The position numbers were made by a program, and so were the translations under genes. Shown here one piece after another: positions 17,727 to 26,112 of a DNA stretch of 64,000 bases (its first letter is position 1; the number at the start of each line of letters is the position of its first letter). This DNA comes from Alphaproteobacteria bacterium (lineage in GTDB: Bacteria > Pseudomonadota > Alphaproteobacteria > Elsterales > Elsteraceae). The stretch spans positions 1-64,000 of the forward strand of contig RDXE01000034.1 of the NCBI GenBank assembly GCA_004292755.1, given 5' to 3'. The notes beneath the pieces were generated by a model, which searched no databases, was not told the origin of the DNA, and saw only the letters and a program-made list of their open reading frames with translations.

Positions 17727-19649
17727 TCAGCCCCCCCGGCTGGCATCGGCCAACCCTTGCACGGCCTGACGGCTGAGCAAGCCCAAAACCCGCTCCACCT
17801 CCAGCCGGGCGCGTGCTGCACTGATCCAGGGGGCAAGCCCGCGGCTGGCCGCCGCGTCCACTCCGTCCAAGGCGGCCAAGGCACCCGCAAGGTCCCGCGC
17901 CTCCAGGCGGGTCGTGGCACGCGCCAAACGGCTGTCCAGATCGGTGCCTGCGTCGTCGCCGACACCGGTGCGCCGCACCACCACCAGACCCGTCAGGAAC
18001 GCCATCACCTCGCCCTGCCAACCCGAGCGTTCAGCCGCTGCCACCTGGCGCTTTGCCGCCAAGGCCGCCTCTGGAAAGCTGGTAACCAAGCTATCAAGGG
18101 ACGCGACACCACCGGCATGAACGCTCAAGCCCTGCGCCAGCGCGCGGGCCTCACCCTCCAGCAAAGCAATCAACGCGGTCAACGGCGCCTGGAAGCCGCC
18201 CCGCCCGGCGGCATCAGCCACCTGAGCAACCGCCAGCGCCTGGGCTGCGCGACGCGCAAGCCCGGCATCGCCCCGCGCACTGGTCGCGGCCTCAACCTGA
18301 CGCTGCTGGACCGCGGCGATCTGCTCCGCCAAGCGCCCCAGCCGCTGTTCCAAAGGTGACAGGTCTGGCGTCGGCGTCTGTGCTGATTCCAACGCCGCCA
18401 GCCGATTGGCGAGGCGCTCCACCTCCTCCCGCGCCGCGGTGACTGCTGTGAGGTCAGGCACAGTCACCGAGGGTGCCGTCGCCGCTGCTAAGCTGTCACT
18501 GCGCGCTGCTAAGGCCTGCAGGCTGCGCTCCACAGCCTCCAGTCGCGCGCCAAGTCGAGGGTCGGTCGCCGCTTGAGTCGAGGCGGCTGGCACCGCGGCA
18601 CTGGTGGGCGCGCCGCCGCGCTCCAACGCGGCAAGGCGCCGTTCCACCGGACCGAAGTCGGGCGGTGGCACCATCAAAGGCAGCCAGGTCGGTGCCGTCG
18701 CAATGGTGAGGGCGGCACCACACACTGCGCCCAAGGCTCCAGCGAGCCACGGAGCAACACCCGCCCCGCGGCGCGCAGGCGCCGGAATTGTAAGGAGTTC
18801 TGCCGTAGGCAAAGCCTCTCCCGCCCCTGCCGCGGGCGTTGAGGCGGGAGAGGGTTCGCCCGGCGCCGCGTGTGTGGGTTCCGGTTCGCTGGGCGCGGGA
18901 GTCCGCTCGGGTGCAGTGGCCACGGCCTCTCCTTTCCTCAGGGCGTCCAGTGCCCGTAGCAACGCGGGTTGATCTGGGCTGTCCGCAATGGCAACGGCCT
19001 TAAAGCCCAAATGGACCAGCGGCTCCGATGCCGCCTTTGACAGACATACCGCAGTTGCACCATGCAGGCGAGCCGTCAACTTGGCTGTCAGAATCTGCTG
19101 GGCCAGCAGGCGCGCGCTCCGCGGGGAATAGACCAACACATAGTCGACACTGCCAGCTTCCAACGCGGCTTCAGCCTCGGCTGGCAGAGCCTCGACCGGA
19201 ACAGCCTCGTAAACCACGGCCCGCACCACGTCGAACCCAGCAGTCCCCAGCAGACCAGCCAGATCACCCGCCACTTCTCTGCCAGAGACGTGCAGCAGGC
19301 GGCCATCCTCGGGCTTGGCATCTGTGATCACGGTTGTTGCCAGCGAGGCGACATCACCCTCAGCAGCAATCACCACGGCGAAGCCAACCGCCTCGGCGGC
19401 GGCTGCGGTGGCCGCGCCAACTGCGAACACCGCGAGGTCGCGCTTGTCCGACAGGGCAGCAAACGCTCGCACCCCATTGGCGGAGGTGAACAAGAGCCCC
19501 TGCACCCGCGCCAAGTCTGGCAAGGCGGCGCCAGCAACTGGTCGGACCGCCATCACGGGGGCCACCAGCGGCTGATACCCCAGCGCGCGCAACTGCTCTG
19601 CCAGCGGTTCGGCATCCGCCTCGGGACGGGTGATCAGAACAACGCTCAC
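17727..19649 (-). CDS. hemD: Uroporphyrinogen-III synthase fused to mitofilin-like domain
   Basis: The 640-residue product has an N-terminal HemD domain (about 1-240), with ITRPEADAEPLAEQLRALG, LLFTSANGVRAF, LLHVSGREVAGDLAGLL and YVLVYSPRSARLLA. It should cyclise hydroxymethylbilane to uroporphyrinogen III. A Pro/Ala-rich linker follows, then a membrane segment (GVAPWLAGALGAVCGAALTIA near 300) and a mitofilin-like C-terminal half with coiled coil (AREEVERLANRLAALE) and helical region to the end. Such fusions or adjacent pairs are known in alphaproteobacteria, where the mitofilin homologue shapes intracytoplasmic membranes. The GTG start at 19649 overlaps the hemC stop as GTGA. Confidence 0.9.
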   Translation of the reverse strand: MSVVLITRPEADAEPLAEQLRALGYQPLVAPVMAVRPVAGAALPDLARVQGLLFTSANGVRAFAALSDKRDLAVFAVGAATAAAAEAVGFAVVIAAEGDVASLATTVITDAKPEDGRLLHVSGREVAGDLAGLLGTAGFDVVRAVVYEAVPVEALPAEAEAALEAGSVDYVLVYSPRSARLLAQQILTAKLTARLHGATAVCLSKAASEPLVHLGFKAVAIADSPDQPALLRALDALRKGEAVATAPERTPAPSEPEPTHAAPGEPSPASTPAAGAGEALPTAELLTIPAPARRGAGVAPWLAGALGAVCGAALTIATAPTWLPLMVPPPDFGPVERRLAALERGGAPTSAAVPAASTQAATDPRLGARLEAVERSLQALAARSDSLAAATAPSVTVPDLTAVTAAREEVERLANRLAALESAQTPTPDLSPLEQRLGRLAEQIAAVQQRQVEAATSARGDAGLARRAAQALAVAQVADAAGRGGFQAPLTALIALLEGEARALAQGLSVHAGGVASLDSLVTSFPEAALAAKRQVAAAERSGWQGEVMAFLTGLVVVRRTGVGDDAGTDLDSRLARATTRLEARDLAGALAALDGVDAAASRGLAPWISAARARLEVERVLGLLSRQAVQGLADASRGG

Positions 19650-20653
19650 CGAGACACCTTCGGCGCCGCACCGGGGGCCATCCCCCCAGCTTGAGGCCCC
19701 TCGAAATGCGGGCCAGCAAACCACCGGGGATCCGCACTGGCCTTCAAGCGGGCGCCGATTTCAGCCCCCAAGGCTGCCGCGTCGCTGATTGACGCGTCGC
19801 CGCGATCGCGGCGCATGTCGCCACCATCGGGGCGCACGACCAACCCCTCCAGCACCAGCCGGTCGCCGACCAGTCGCGCGTGGCCGCCAATCGGGGTGCG
19901 ACAACTGCCATCAAGGGCCGCAAGCATGGCCCGCTCTGCCACCACGCGGTGGCGTGTCTCGGCATGGTCAAGTGGCGCAAGCCACGCAGCGGTATCCGCA
20001 TCGTCAGCCCGGATTTCCAACCCGATGGCCCCCTGGGCAACAGCGGGCAACATCTCCTGCTCGCTCAGAAGCGCTGTCGCGCGGTCGGCTAGCCCCAGCC
20101 GGGACAGCCCCGCCAGCGCCAGCAGGGTGGCATCAGCCTCTCCGGCTGCGATCTTTGCAAGGCGTGTGTCAACATTGCCGCGCAACGACACGACCTGGAG
20201 ATCGGGACGCGCCGCGAGAATCTGTGCCGCCCGCCGGGGTGAGGAGGTCCCAACCCGCGCTGCCGCTGGCAGATCCGCCAACCCTGTGACGGGGGTCTGA
20301 CTGATCAAGCAATCGCGCGCATCCTCCCGCACCAAAAACGCGGCGAGCCTCAATCCCGGCGGCAGAAAGCTTGGGACGTCTTTCAAGGAATGCACGGCGA
20401 CGTCAACCTCGCCCGCCAGCAGCGCTGCCTCAATCTCCTTGGTAAACAGGCCCTTGCCACCGATCTCGTACAAGGGGCGATCGGTCACGGCATCGCCCGT
20501 GGTCCGGATCACGACAGTTTCCAGCGCACCTGGTGCCGCCAGCGCCGGATGAGCCGCAGCCAGCAGCCGGGCCGTTTCGGCCGCCTGCCACAACGCCAGC
20601 TTGGAGCCGCGCGTGCCAATCCGCAGCGGTCGTGCAAGAACCCCACCCATCAT
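19646..20653 (-). CDS. hemC: Hydroxymethylbilane synthase (porphobilinogen deaminase)
   Basis: This 335-residue enzyme joins four porphobilinogen units into hydroxymethylbilane. Clear motifs are RIGTRGSKLALWQA, GGKGLFTKEIE, VHSLKDVPSFLP, GTSSPRRAAQI and SLRGNVDTRLAK. ALDGSCRTPIGGHA contains the Cys that carries the dipyrromethane cofactor. The product feeds the HemD domain encoded by the next, overlapping gene. Start choice between adjacent ATGs at 20653 and 20650 does not matter. It is divergent from tsaD, a conserved alphaproteobacterial arrangement. Confidence 0.96.
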   Translation of the reverse strand: MMGGVLARPLRIGTRGSKLALWQAAETARLLAAAHPALAAPGALETVVIRTTGDAVTDRPLYEIGGKGLFTKEIEAALLAGEVDVAVHSLKDVPSFLPPGLRLAAFLVREDARDCLISQTPVTGLADLPAAARVGTSSPRRAAQILAARPDLQVVSLRGNVDTRLAKIAAGEADATLLALAGLSRLGLADRATALLSEQEMLPAVAQGAIGLEIRADDADTAAWLAPLDHAETRHRVVAERAMLAALDGSCRTPIGGHARLVGDRLVLEGLVVRPDGGDMRRDRGDASISDAAALGAEIGARLKASADPRWFAGPHFEGPQAGGMAPGAAPKVSR

Positions 20654-21120
20654 GATCTGCTGCTACCCTTCCTCAGCCGCAGCGATCATGGCCGCATCCG
20701 CCCCGCCACTCCAGACCGTTCCACTGCCCGCCCGCTTGCGGCACGTCAGCGCGGCAGCAACGCCGCGCGCAGTGGCTCACTCAAACGAGTGCGGTCACCC
20801 GATGGCTGGCAGACGCCGTGACGGACAACCGCCCCCGCGAGAAACAGCGATTCCTGCTGTCAATGGCTGAGTGCCGCCTCGCGACGCTGGCTGATCCTCA
20901 GGCGGGGATTGGAGAGACCAAGTGTCCGCAACCGATCGCGGCGTGATGCATGATTCGGCACCTCGGGACCACGAACCGCCGTCGTGACAAGCCTCTTGGT
21001 CAGTCGCCCGCTGCTTGCCTCAGGATCGCCAGAATGAAAAACCTGAGTCGTTGGCACGAACGAGATCAGCAACAGACCAGTCCCTGGACGCACCACGGAA
21101 CGGTTTGCTACATCCCAGCG
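20654..21120. other. Non-coding gap between divergent hemC and tsaD
   Basis: These 467 bases contain no open frame that looks like a gene on either strand and no RNA gene that could be recognised. They must hold the promoters of hemC and tsaD, but no clear -35/-10 pair was found. The in-frame extension of tsaD upstream of 21121 has no family-like sequence. Confidence 0.5.
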
Positions 21121-22146
21121 ATGCGGGTGCTGGGCATTGAAACCTCCTGCGATGAGACCGCGGCGGCGATTGTTGATGATGATCGGCGCATTCTGGCCAA
21201 TCGCGTGCTGTCGCAGGATGAACGGCATCGGCCCTTTGGCGGTGTGGTGCCTGAGATCGCCGCGCGCGCTCATTTGGATGCGCTGGATGACATCGTTGCC
21301 GGAGCGCTGGGCGATGCCGGCCTTACCTTGGCGGAGGTAGACGGTATCGCCGCCACCGCCGGGCCAGGATTGATCGGTGGCGTCATCGTTGGCTGCACCT
21401 TTGCCAAGGCGCTGGCGCTGGCGGCCAACAAGCCTTTCCTCGGGGTCAATCACCTGGAGGGGCACGCGCTGACCGTGCGCCTGACCGATGGCATCGCGTT
21501 TCCCTATCTCTTGCTGCTGGTCTCAGGCGGGCATTGCCAGTTGCTTGCGGTCGAAGGGCTTGGCCGCTATCGGCGTTTGGGCGGCACAATCGATGATGCC
21601 GCGGGAGAGGCCTTCGACAAGGTGGCCAAGCTGCTGAACCTCGGATTTCCTGGCGGGCCAGCCGTCGAGCGGGCAGCACTGGCAGGCAATCCAAGCCGCT
21701 TTACCCTGCCGCGGCCGCTGCTGGGGCGACCGGGGTGCGATTTCTCCTTCTCGGGCTTGAAAACCGCTGTGCGGCTCCTGGCTGAAGCTGAGCCGGAGGC
21801 GGTGGCCGACATTGCCGCTGGGTTCCAGGCGGCCGTTGGCGATGTCTTGGCTGATCGCACGCGCAACGCCCTGGCCATCGTGGCGCAAGATTGGAAGGGA
21901 CAGCACCCGTTGGTGGTGGCGGGGGGAGTGGCCGCCAATCAGGCCCTGCGCCACCGGTTGCTGAGCGTCGCGGCCGAAGCCGGGGTACCGCTCGTGGTCC
22001 CCCCGCCGCGGCTGTGCACCGACAATGGCGCGATGATCGCCTGGGCGGGGTTGGAGCGGCTGGCCGCTGGGCAGCGCGACTCGCTTTCACTCGCTCCACG
22101 TCCACGCTGGCCGCTGGAGGACTTGACAGAATGCTCGCCCAACTGA
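21121..22146 (+). CDS. tsaD: tRNA N6-threonylcarbamoyladenosine transferase subunit TsaD
   Basis: The 341-residue protein is the catalytic subunit that transfers threonylcarbamoyl to A37 of ANN-decoding tRNAs. It begins [17 protein letters not shown], contains [26 protein letters not shown] with the metal-binding Hxxx[32 protein letters not shown] and the late [15 protein letters not shown]. It is of normal length from the ATG at 21121. Its end overlaps the isochorismatase-family gene by 16 bases. Confidence 0.96.
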   Translation: MRVLGIETSCDETAAAIVDDDRRILANRVLSQDERHRPFGGVVPEIAARAHLDALDDIVAGALGDAGLTLAEVDGIAATAGPGLIGGVIVGCTFAKALALAANKPFLGVNHLEGHALTVRLTDGIAFPYLLLLVSGGHCQLLAVEGLGRYRRLGGTIDDAAGEAFDKVAKLLNLGFPGGPAVERAALAGNPSRFTLPRPLLGRPGCDFSFSGLKTAVRLLAEAEPEAVADIAAGFQAAVGDVLADRTRNALAIVAQDWKGQHPLVVAGGVAANQALRHRLLSVAAEAGVPLVVPPPRLCTDNGAMIAWAGLERLAAGQRDSLSLAPRPRWPLEDLTECSPN

Positions 22147-22697
22147 TCCGACCCAGTGATGTTCTGCTGTTGGTGGTGGATGTGCAGGAAAAGCTGGTGC
22201 CTGCGATCGCGCGGCACACTGCCCTGCTGCAACGGGTGATGCTGTTGATGCAGGCCGCCACAGCCACCGGGGTGCCAACCCTGGCGACCGAGCATTGCGC
22301 GGACAAGATCGGCCCACTGCTGCCCGAGATCACGCAGCACCTCACCCAGCCGCCCCTCGCCAAGCGCAGCTTTGATGCGACCCAGGCGCCGGGCACCCTC
22401 GCCCGCCTGCGGCAAGCCCTGCGGCCAAGCATCGCCTTGGTGGGTATGGAGGCGCATGTCTGCGTGCTGCACACCGCGCTGGGGCTGCAGGCAGCGGGGT
22501 GGCAGGTTGGGTTGGTGGCCGACGCTGTCGGCAGTCGGCGGGAGGAAGACCGGGCTACAGCGCTGTCCCTCGCCGCGGCAAACAACATGGCGGTCATACC
22601 CGCCGAGACGTTGGTGTTCGGGTGGCTGGGCAGCGCCGACCATCCAGCCTTCCGTCCCGTGCTGGCGGGCGTGCGCGCGCTATCAGACTCGCCATAA
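22131..22697 (+). CDS. Isochorismatase-family cysteine hydrolase
   Basis: The 188-residue protein has the YcaC/nicotinamidase-like fold: [16 protein letters not shown] with the catalytic Asp, LAKRSFDAT with a candidate Lys, and [19 protein letters not shown] with the nucleophile Cys. The C-terminal [11 protein letters not shown] and [23 protein letters not shown] also match. Members of this YcaC-like group hydrolyse small amides of unknown identity. It begins inside the end of tsaD, so translation may be coupled. Confidence 0.88.
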   Translation: MLAQLIRPSDVLLLVVDVQEKLVPAIARHTALLQRVMLLMQAATATGVPTLATEHCADKIGPLLPEITQHLTQPPLAKRSFDATQAPGTLARLRQALRPSIALVGMEAHVCVLHTALGLQAAGWQVGLVADAVGSRREEDRATALSLAAANNMAVIPAETLVFGWLGSADHPAFRPVLAGVRALSDSP

Positions 22698-22813
22698 CCG
22701 ACACTGGCACAGGTTCCCTGCAAAGGGGGTTGCGCCCGACGGCCCGCCTGCTGTCCCATGCCGCGTGTTCAGGCTGGTGGCCCAACCCACGAGCAGCCGA
22801 TTGGGAGCGCGTC

Positions 22814-23080
22814 ATGAGCATTCTGTCAGACCTCAGCCACTGGCTACACGATATGGTCAAAGGCCTGCACGACACCCACGAAGACCCGATTGATGATGAT
22901 GCATTCTATCTGGAGAAATACCCCGACCTCGCGCTGTTGAGCGACGAGGACATCCACGGCATTGCCGAGCATTATATCAGCCGGATGGATTACACCCAAT
23001 CAGCCATGCACACCGTACGCGACCACCTGTTTCGCCTGCGCGCCGTCGCCCGCGGCGAAACACCCCCTGACGGTGCGTGA
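22814..23080 (+). CDS. Small acidic protein of unknown function
   Basis: This 88-residue gene starts at ATG 22814 (MSILSDLSHWLHD). The product is acidic and probably helical, with HEDPIDDDAFYLEKYPDLALLSDEDIH in its middle and a basic end (FRLRAVARGE). No signal peptide, membrane segment or known family is visible. It follows the isochorismatase-family gene by 116 bases and is the last intact gene before the prophage remnant. Confidence 0.55.
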   Translation: MSILSDLSHWLHDMVKGLHDTHEDPIDDDAFYLEKYPDLALLSDEDIHGIAEHYISRMDYTQSAMHTVRDHLFRLRAVARGETPPDGA

Positions 23081-23153
23081 TCGCGGGGGTCAGCGTTCGC
23101 TGGAGGTTGGGCCAGTCGGCATTCCACCGGCGCGACCTCCCGGCGCGCCCCCC

Positions 23154-23308
23154 CGGCGCGACGTCACCGCCGACACCGGCCGCACTGTCAGCAGGCCAAC
23201 GAATGTCGTGGCGCTTCTAAGCGACGCGGCTGAAGAGCGCGCGGCCCACGATGCGGGCATCGGCTTGGCACGGGATCGGCACCACGGAAATCTCAAGTAG
23301 TTCCTGGT
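23154..23308 (-). pseudogene. Broken second copy of the prohead-protease linker region
   Basis: Read on the minus strand this gives QELLEISVVPIPCQADARIV, then GRALFSRVA, a TAG, KRHDIRWPAD and a degraded Gly-rich end. It matches the protease-muramidase gene at about 25390-25609, but lacks 63 bases (21 codons) present there between the two GR(A/S)L-like points. It has one stop where the intact gene has Glu. It has no N-terminal or catalytic part. This is the debris of a duplicated or displaced protease gene. Confidence 0.85.
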
Positions 23309-23436
23309 GTTTCCGATACTGATGAACATACCGGACAGTGAAAGATGCACTCAAAAATCGCGCGAAACTAGAGGGGTAGGAATTGTAATTAGCATGCTTT
23401 CAGCCGGCTATGCAAAGTCTTTTCTTCTATGGAATC

Positions 23437-24363
23437 TTACTCAGATCGCCGTTCTTTTGGTCGAGGTCTGCAGATATTATGCATGTGAGCAATCGGATGA
23501 GCTGTCAGAGGGGCATCTGGAGCCAGCCGCGTGACTTGAATGATTGATTGATTTAGGCAATCAGGGCTCAATGGTTTGTGAACACTCTTTGATTCCTCCG
23601 ATACTGACACAATCATATCGCCAATTCCATCTCCGTCAAAGTCACCAAAGGCAACTAAGTAGGCTCCAAATATCGTAACCGAAGCATTTGTGCGATCCGC
23701 GAGAGACAATCTGATAGTATATCGAAACATCAGTCGCCCATAATCCTGTGGAAGATCGACCAGATGAGCGCCAAATGGCCACAAATCAACAAATGTCATT
23801 TGATCTGGCCGATTTTTAGACGGTATACTATTCAATCTGTTTATCATCGAATCGGATAGTCGCTGCGTCATCAACGGCACAGTTTTTATATATTCAAAAA
23901 ACGCTCTTTGGTAGTCCATGAAATTAAAATTTGGACTCTTTAGGGCAATTTGCGTCATATCGGAATCGCAAAAGGTATATGTATATAAATCCACCCCCCG
24001 TGTATCTACTTCCATCCGCTGACTGCCGCGTATCTCAAATAACTCTTTGCATGTTGAGACAGTTTTCCAGCCACTTTTCGTTCTGACGCGGATCTCTGGC
24101 AACTTTCGGGAGGAAGAATTTCGTATCTGTAGAAGTTCATCACCTTCATAATCTTGATTTTTTAATACTCCTGGACTGTATGTCTTCATCTTGATAAACC
24201 TAGCGTCAAGCCATTCTTGATTAAGCTCCTTAAGCGTCGCTGCCCGAAGATCGCTATCTTTTAACGCAATCTGTGGCTGGTCTTGTGTCATCTGACCTGC
24301 CACTGTGACTGGAAAGCCGAATGTGAGCATGAATGCCAAAGCAATTTTCCTAGATTTGGACAC
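23437..24363 (-). CDS. Exported protein of unknown function, candidate immunity protein
   Basis: The 308-residue protein starts at a GTG (24363) with GAGGGG seven bases upstream. It has a signal peptide (SRKIALAFMLTFGFPVTVAGQ) and a globular domain ending with the calcium-loop-like VAFGDFDGDGIGDMIVSVSE, as seen in FG-GAP-type proteins. Base composition is clearly lower in GC than the neighbours, a sign of transfer. It lies directly downstream of the muramidase-fusion gene on the same strand. A periplasmic location beside a peptidoglycan-degrading domain suggests an immunity or inhibitor role, but no known inhibitor family is recognised, so this is inference. Confidence 0.65.
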   Translation of the reverse strand: MSKSRKIALAFMLTFGFPVTVAGQMTQDQPQIALKDSDLRAATLKELNQEWLDARFIKMKTYSPGVLKNQDYEGDELLQIRNSSSRKLPEIRVRTKSGWKTVSTCKELFEIRGSQRMEVDTRGVDLYTYTFCDSDMTQIALKSPNFNFMDYQRAFFEYIKTVPLMTQRLSDSMINRLNSIPSKNRPDQMTFVDLWPFGAHLVDLPQDYGRLMFRYTIRLSLADRTNASVTIFGAYLVAFGDFDGDGIGDMIVSVSEESKSVHKPLSPDCLNQSIIQVTRLAPDAPLTAHPIAHMHNICRPRPKERRSE

Positions 24364-24455
24364 CGCTCTACCCCTCGGGTGTTGATGCCAGAATTGCAGT
24401 TACTCAGTATGGTAATTGGTACTCGGTATTGCGGCCCGCTTCAACGGGCGAGGAG

Positions 24456-24487
24456 TCACATCTGACCTGCAACTAGGCCAGATGTGA
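24456..24487. repeat. Nine-base inverted repeat TCACATCTG/CAGATGTGA
   Basis: The arms at 24456-24464 and 24479-24487 are perfect complements with a 14-base loop, extendable by one G-C pair. It lies in the 283-base gap between the fusion gene and the exported-protein gene. It could be a transcription pause, an attenuator or a mobile-element end; there is no T-run. Confidence 0.5.
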
Positions 24488-24548
24488 CCGTGGCAGCGCC
24501 CGTCTGTAGATGATGCGCACTCCCCTGCCGCGGAAACAAGTCGGCGTC

Positions 24549-24590
24549 GTGGATCAAATCAGACGGTTTGATCTGTCGGGTCTGATCCAC
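24549..24590. repeat. Overlapping inverted repeats with alternative pairings
   Basis: GTGGATCA (24549-24556) pairs with TGATCCAC (24583-24590), and TCAGAC (24559-24564) with GTCTGA (24580-24585). GATCAAA (24552-24558) can instead pair with TTTGATC (24567-24573). These choices exclude one another, so the RNA or single-stranded DNA could switch structure. It sits just downstream of the protease-muramidase gene. Confidence 0.45.
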
Positions 24591-24646
24591 TAAGCATTGT
24601 CTTGTGGGCTGGTTCACGTACCGGTTGGCAGGAGATACTTCTGCCT

Positions 24647-26080
24647 TTACTGATGGCGTCTCAGGTACGCTATTTCTTTCTCAAAGCGCTTAGGGTCAGA
24701 TTTGGCGCCCTCAAGCGCTTTAATCATTGCGCCTCTGTCGCCTGTTTTCACCGCTTCCCACAATCGTCTCACCTCGTCGTCTCTGTTGGTACTGGTCGCT
24801 CCAGTCGGTCCGACTCGCCACGCGAGTGACATGGCAATGGTTTGCATATCTGGAGGAAGTGACGTAAACGGTTTTCCGGTTTGGCGCTCATAATTCTTTG
24901 ACAAGATACCATAGTGATACTTTATTCTTGCGTCTGTTATCTCCATTATCTCTTCGTTTGACAAATTTAACTGCTCTCTATTCAATCTATCCCGAAGCGA
25001 TGGCTCTTTCTCCATTGTTTTTCCCACCCAAGGATCCAATTTGTTTTGCAGACCTTTGGAAAGTTCACCCAATTCGCCCTTCCCAAGCGCACCTAAATTG
25101 ATTCCTGGTCCAACGGTCACGCCATTTTTCCCTCCACCTGGGATATGCGGCCCTATGTTGAACTGGTTTTCGAGAAATCGAATCTGCTCCCAGTCGATGC
25201 TCCCTGTATCAGCACGCGGTGGCAGCCGGAGGCCTGGGTTGCCGGGCCCTCCAGAGGTAGGATCTCCGTCCTGAGCACCGCGACGGTTGGCCGGCGGAGA
25301 CGGAGGGGTCGTCCGAGAAGCAGGCGCCGGACTGGCAGTCGGTCTGCCGGTCTGAGCGGTGAGCGGCGTGGTTTGTCCACCACCTCCAACGCCCGGTGCG
25401 AATTGACCTCCGACGCCGTCGGGGCTGCCAGCAGGCCAACGGATGTCGTGGCGCTTTTCAACGACGCGGCTGAAGAGCGCGCGAGCGATACCGCGGCCAA
25501 TGTGCTGGGCCAACGCCAGCCGCGGCGAACGGGGGGAGAGCGAGCGGCCCACGATGCGGGCGTCGGGTTGGCACGGGATCGGCACCACGGAAATCTCAAG
25601 CAGTTCCTGGGTCAGGATGTCCTTGCCGCCTTTGCGCGTCGGCTCCGACGAGCGCACCCAGGTCAGCGGGCGGAAGCCAACCGACACGGCATTCAGATAG
25701 CCATCGGCAATCAGGCGGAACACTTGGTCCGCAAAGGGATATGTGGCCGCGTCGGCGAATTGCAGCACAGCTGTCAGCCGACCATTGCGCACGCTCACCT
25801 CCAGTGCCCGGCCGATCGGCGGGTCGCGGTCGCGGTGGGCGAACAGCACCACGGGGTTGCGGCGGTAGGCGTCCAACTGCCAGCCCTCGACCAGCACGCG
25901 GTCGCCTGCGCGGTCAATCAATTCGGTCGACGCCACCACGGCCACCGTGCGCCGGACCCGATCCACTGCACCGGCAGGCACTGTGGCGAGGCTGCGCAAC
26001 AGGCCGTTGGGGTGGTCGGTCTCGGGCAGGATAGCGGGAGAAGTGATGAACGGGCGCGTGCGGTCGGTCAGCGTGCTCAT
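24647..26080 (-). CDS. HK97-type prohead protease fused to a pesticin-like muramidase domain
   Basis: The 477-residue product begins at ATG 26080 with GGAG seven bases upstream. Residues of about 30-185 form a phage prohead protease: VVASTELIDRAGDRVLVEGW, NPVVLFAHRDRDPPIGRAL with the catalytic His, GYLNAVSVGFRPL with the nucleophile Ser, and LLEISVVPIPCQPDA. A linker (RWPAGSPDGVGGQFAPG, then Gly/Pro/Thr-rich) leads to a C-terminal domain of about 180 residues with FLENQF, NGVTVGPGINLGAL, LSNEEIMEI and FTSLPPDMQTIAMSLAWRVG. That domain resembles the pesticin C-terminal lysozyme fold (PF16754). The position matching pesticin Asp207 is Asn here, so activity is uncertain. The tail DNA is AT-richer than the protease half, suggesting a swapped module. 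Confidence 0.8.
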   Translation of the reverse strand: MSTLTDRTRPFITSPAILPETDHPNGLLRSLATVPAGAVDRVRRTVAVVASTELIDRAGDRVLVEGWQLDAYRRNPVVLFAHRDRDPPIGRALEVSVRNGRLTAVLQFADAATYPFADQVFRLIADGYLNAVSVGFRPLTWVRSSEPTRKGGKDILTQELLEISVVPIPCQPDARIVGRSLSPRSPRLALAQHIGRGIARALFSRVVEKRHDIRWPAGSPDGVGGQFAPGVGGGGQTTPLTAQTGRPTASPAPASRTTPPSPPANRRGAQDGDPTSGGPGNPGLRLPPRADTGSIDWEQIRFLENQFNIGPHIPGGGKNGVTVGPGINLGALGKGELGELSKGLQNKLDPWVGKTMEKEPSLRDRLNREQLNLSNEEIMEITDARIKYHYGILSKNYERQTGKPFTSLPPDMQTIAMSLAWRVGPTGATSTNRDDEVRRLWEAVKTGDRGAMIKALEGAKSDPKRFEKEIAYLRRHQ

Positions 26081-26112
26081 GGGTCGTCTCCAGTGTGAAA
26101 CGGGGGTGAGGG

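Noticed and set aside
20654-21120. A tRNA or small RNA gene in the hemC-tsaD gap.
   Set aside because: No cloverleaf, CCA-end pattern or strong terminator was found.
23371-24376. GAGGGGTAG at 23371 and CTACCCCTC at 24368 flanking the exported-protein gene, considered as a mobile-element inverted repeat.
   Set aside because: The match is nine bases and one copy is the ribosome binding site of the gene, so chance plus function explains it.
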